This document shows positions 63,698 through 64,000 of a stretch of DNA of 64,000 nt, piece after piece. The notes under the pieces were generated by a model that worked only from the letters and a program-made list of their open reading frames with translations, ran no database searches and had not been told where the DNA came from. The stretch is from NCBI RefSeq assembly GCF_900176435.1, contig NZ_FWYE01000001.1, forward strand, positions 310,001 to 374,000, in the 5' to 3' direction. A program made the translations under genes and the position numbers. The stretch comes from Picrophilus oshimae DSM 9789 (GTDB taxonomy: Archaea; Thermoplasmatota; Thermoplasmata; Thermoplasmatales; Thermoplasmataceae). The stretch's first letter is position 1; each line of letters opens with the position of its first letter.

Positions 63698-64000
63698 ATG
63701 ATAGAGTTCTATTCGAAGGCAAGGCTGCCATCAAGGTTTGGCAGCTTCGAAATATACGTTTTCAAGAACGATGAGAACAAGGATCATGCGGTTATAGTTC
63801 ATGGTGATGTGAGAGGCAAAAGTGATGTTCCGGTTAGAATACACAGCGAGTGCCTAACCGGTGATGTCCTTGGCTCAATGAGGTGTGACTGCCGTGACCA
63901 GCTTATAGAATCACTAAAATACATAGGAAGCCAGCCATACGGCATGCTAATATACATGAGACAGGAGGGACGTGGCATAGGCCTTTTAAACAAGATAAGG
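63698..64000 (+). CDS. ribA: GTP cyclohydrolase II, N-terminal part
   Basis: The frame runs off the right edge. The visible 101 residues include [23 protein letters not shown], with the three zinc-binding Cys, and [15 protein letters not shown], the catalytic region of RibA. It opens GTP for riboflavin synthesis. This is the bacterial-type enzyme, whereas many archaea use GTP cyclohydrolase III. The ATG lies about 35 bases downstream of a TTTATATTT element. Confidence 0.93.
   Translation, partial: MIEFYSKARLPSRFGSFEIYVFKNDENKDHAVIVHGDVRGKSDVPVRIHSECLTGDVLGSMRCDCRDQLIESLKYIGSQPYGMLIYMRQEGRGIGLLNKIR

Overview
The window is an AT-rich, gene-dense archaeal chromosome segment. It carries aIF2-gamma, S6e, RfcS, archaeal DnaG, SBDS, a GPN-loop GTPase, archaeal GHMP-type shikimate kinase, D-aminoacyl-tRNA deacylase and RtcB. 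TATA-type (box A) promoters lie about 25 bases before many start codons (leaderless genes). GGTGAT Shine-Dalgarno sites appear mainly at internal operon genes. Together with a cytochrome bd oxidase, a GH15 glucoamylase/trehalase-like enzyme and a bacterial-type ThrRS, this points to the Thermoplasmatales, most likely Picrophilus. That assignment comes from recognition, not from a database search.

Layout. 1-2000: end of an MMPL/RND-type exporter. 2100-6500: membrane dipeptidase, CaiB-like CoA transferase, acyl-CoA ligase and an EamA exporter. 6.5-12 kb: solute-binding protein, HAD phosphatase, exonuclease III, SBDS, RlmE, GcvH, ThpR and an isochorismatase-fold protein. 12.1-16.4 kb: tRNA-Leu, GPN GTPase, a frameshift-split HTH-ACT regulator, and dnaG coupled to a Lon-like ATPase without protease. 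16.6-22.7 kb: a TIM-barrel protein with two unknowns, speE, dtdA and glyA (the last two diverging from one symmetric TATA box), and an MFS transporter. 23-25.5 kb: cydAB, then tRNA-Pro. 25.6-31.4 kb: CDGSH protein, Nnr, a degenerate adenylating-enzyme homologue, RtcB and a surface protein. 31.5-40.2 kb: argS and the shikimate cluster aroB-aroE-aroK-aroA, with aroD displaced beyond a GH15 enzyme and MarC. 40.2-48.6 kb: information-processing genes (thrS, MagIII-like glycosylase, aIF2-gamma, S6e, rfcS) and tRNA-Ala.

48.6-50 kb is a decaying accessory island. It holds short and membrane-protein ORFs broken by frameshifts and stops, directly downstream of tRNA-Ala. 50-59 kb is a complete sugar utilisation locus: binding protein, two permeases, ATPase, two six-hairpin glycosidases and a convergent TrmB-like regulator, with two interlocked inverted repeats on the operon promoter. 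59-64 kb: M20 peptidase, a double-HTH regulator, a shortened NDH-2-like flavoprotein, a UbiA prenyltransferase, a secreted Ser/Thr-rich protein and the start of ribA.

No CRISPR array, rRNA, transposase or clearly novel defence system was seen. The most unusual signals are the two -1 frame breaks on A6 runs, the interlocked operator, palindromic promoter elements, the zinc-ribbon insertion in ThrRS, the half-lost zinc knuckle in aIF2-gamma, and the ligase-derived gene that has lost its ATP-binding motif.
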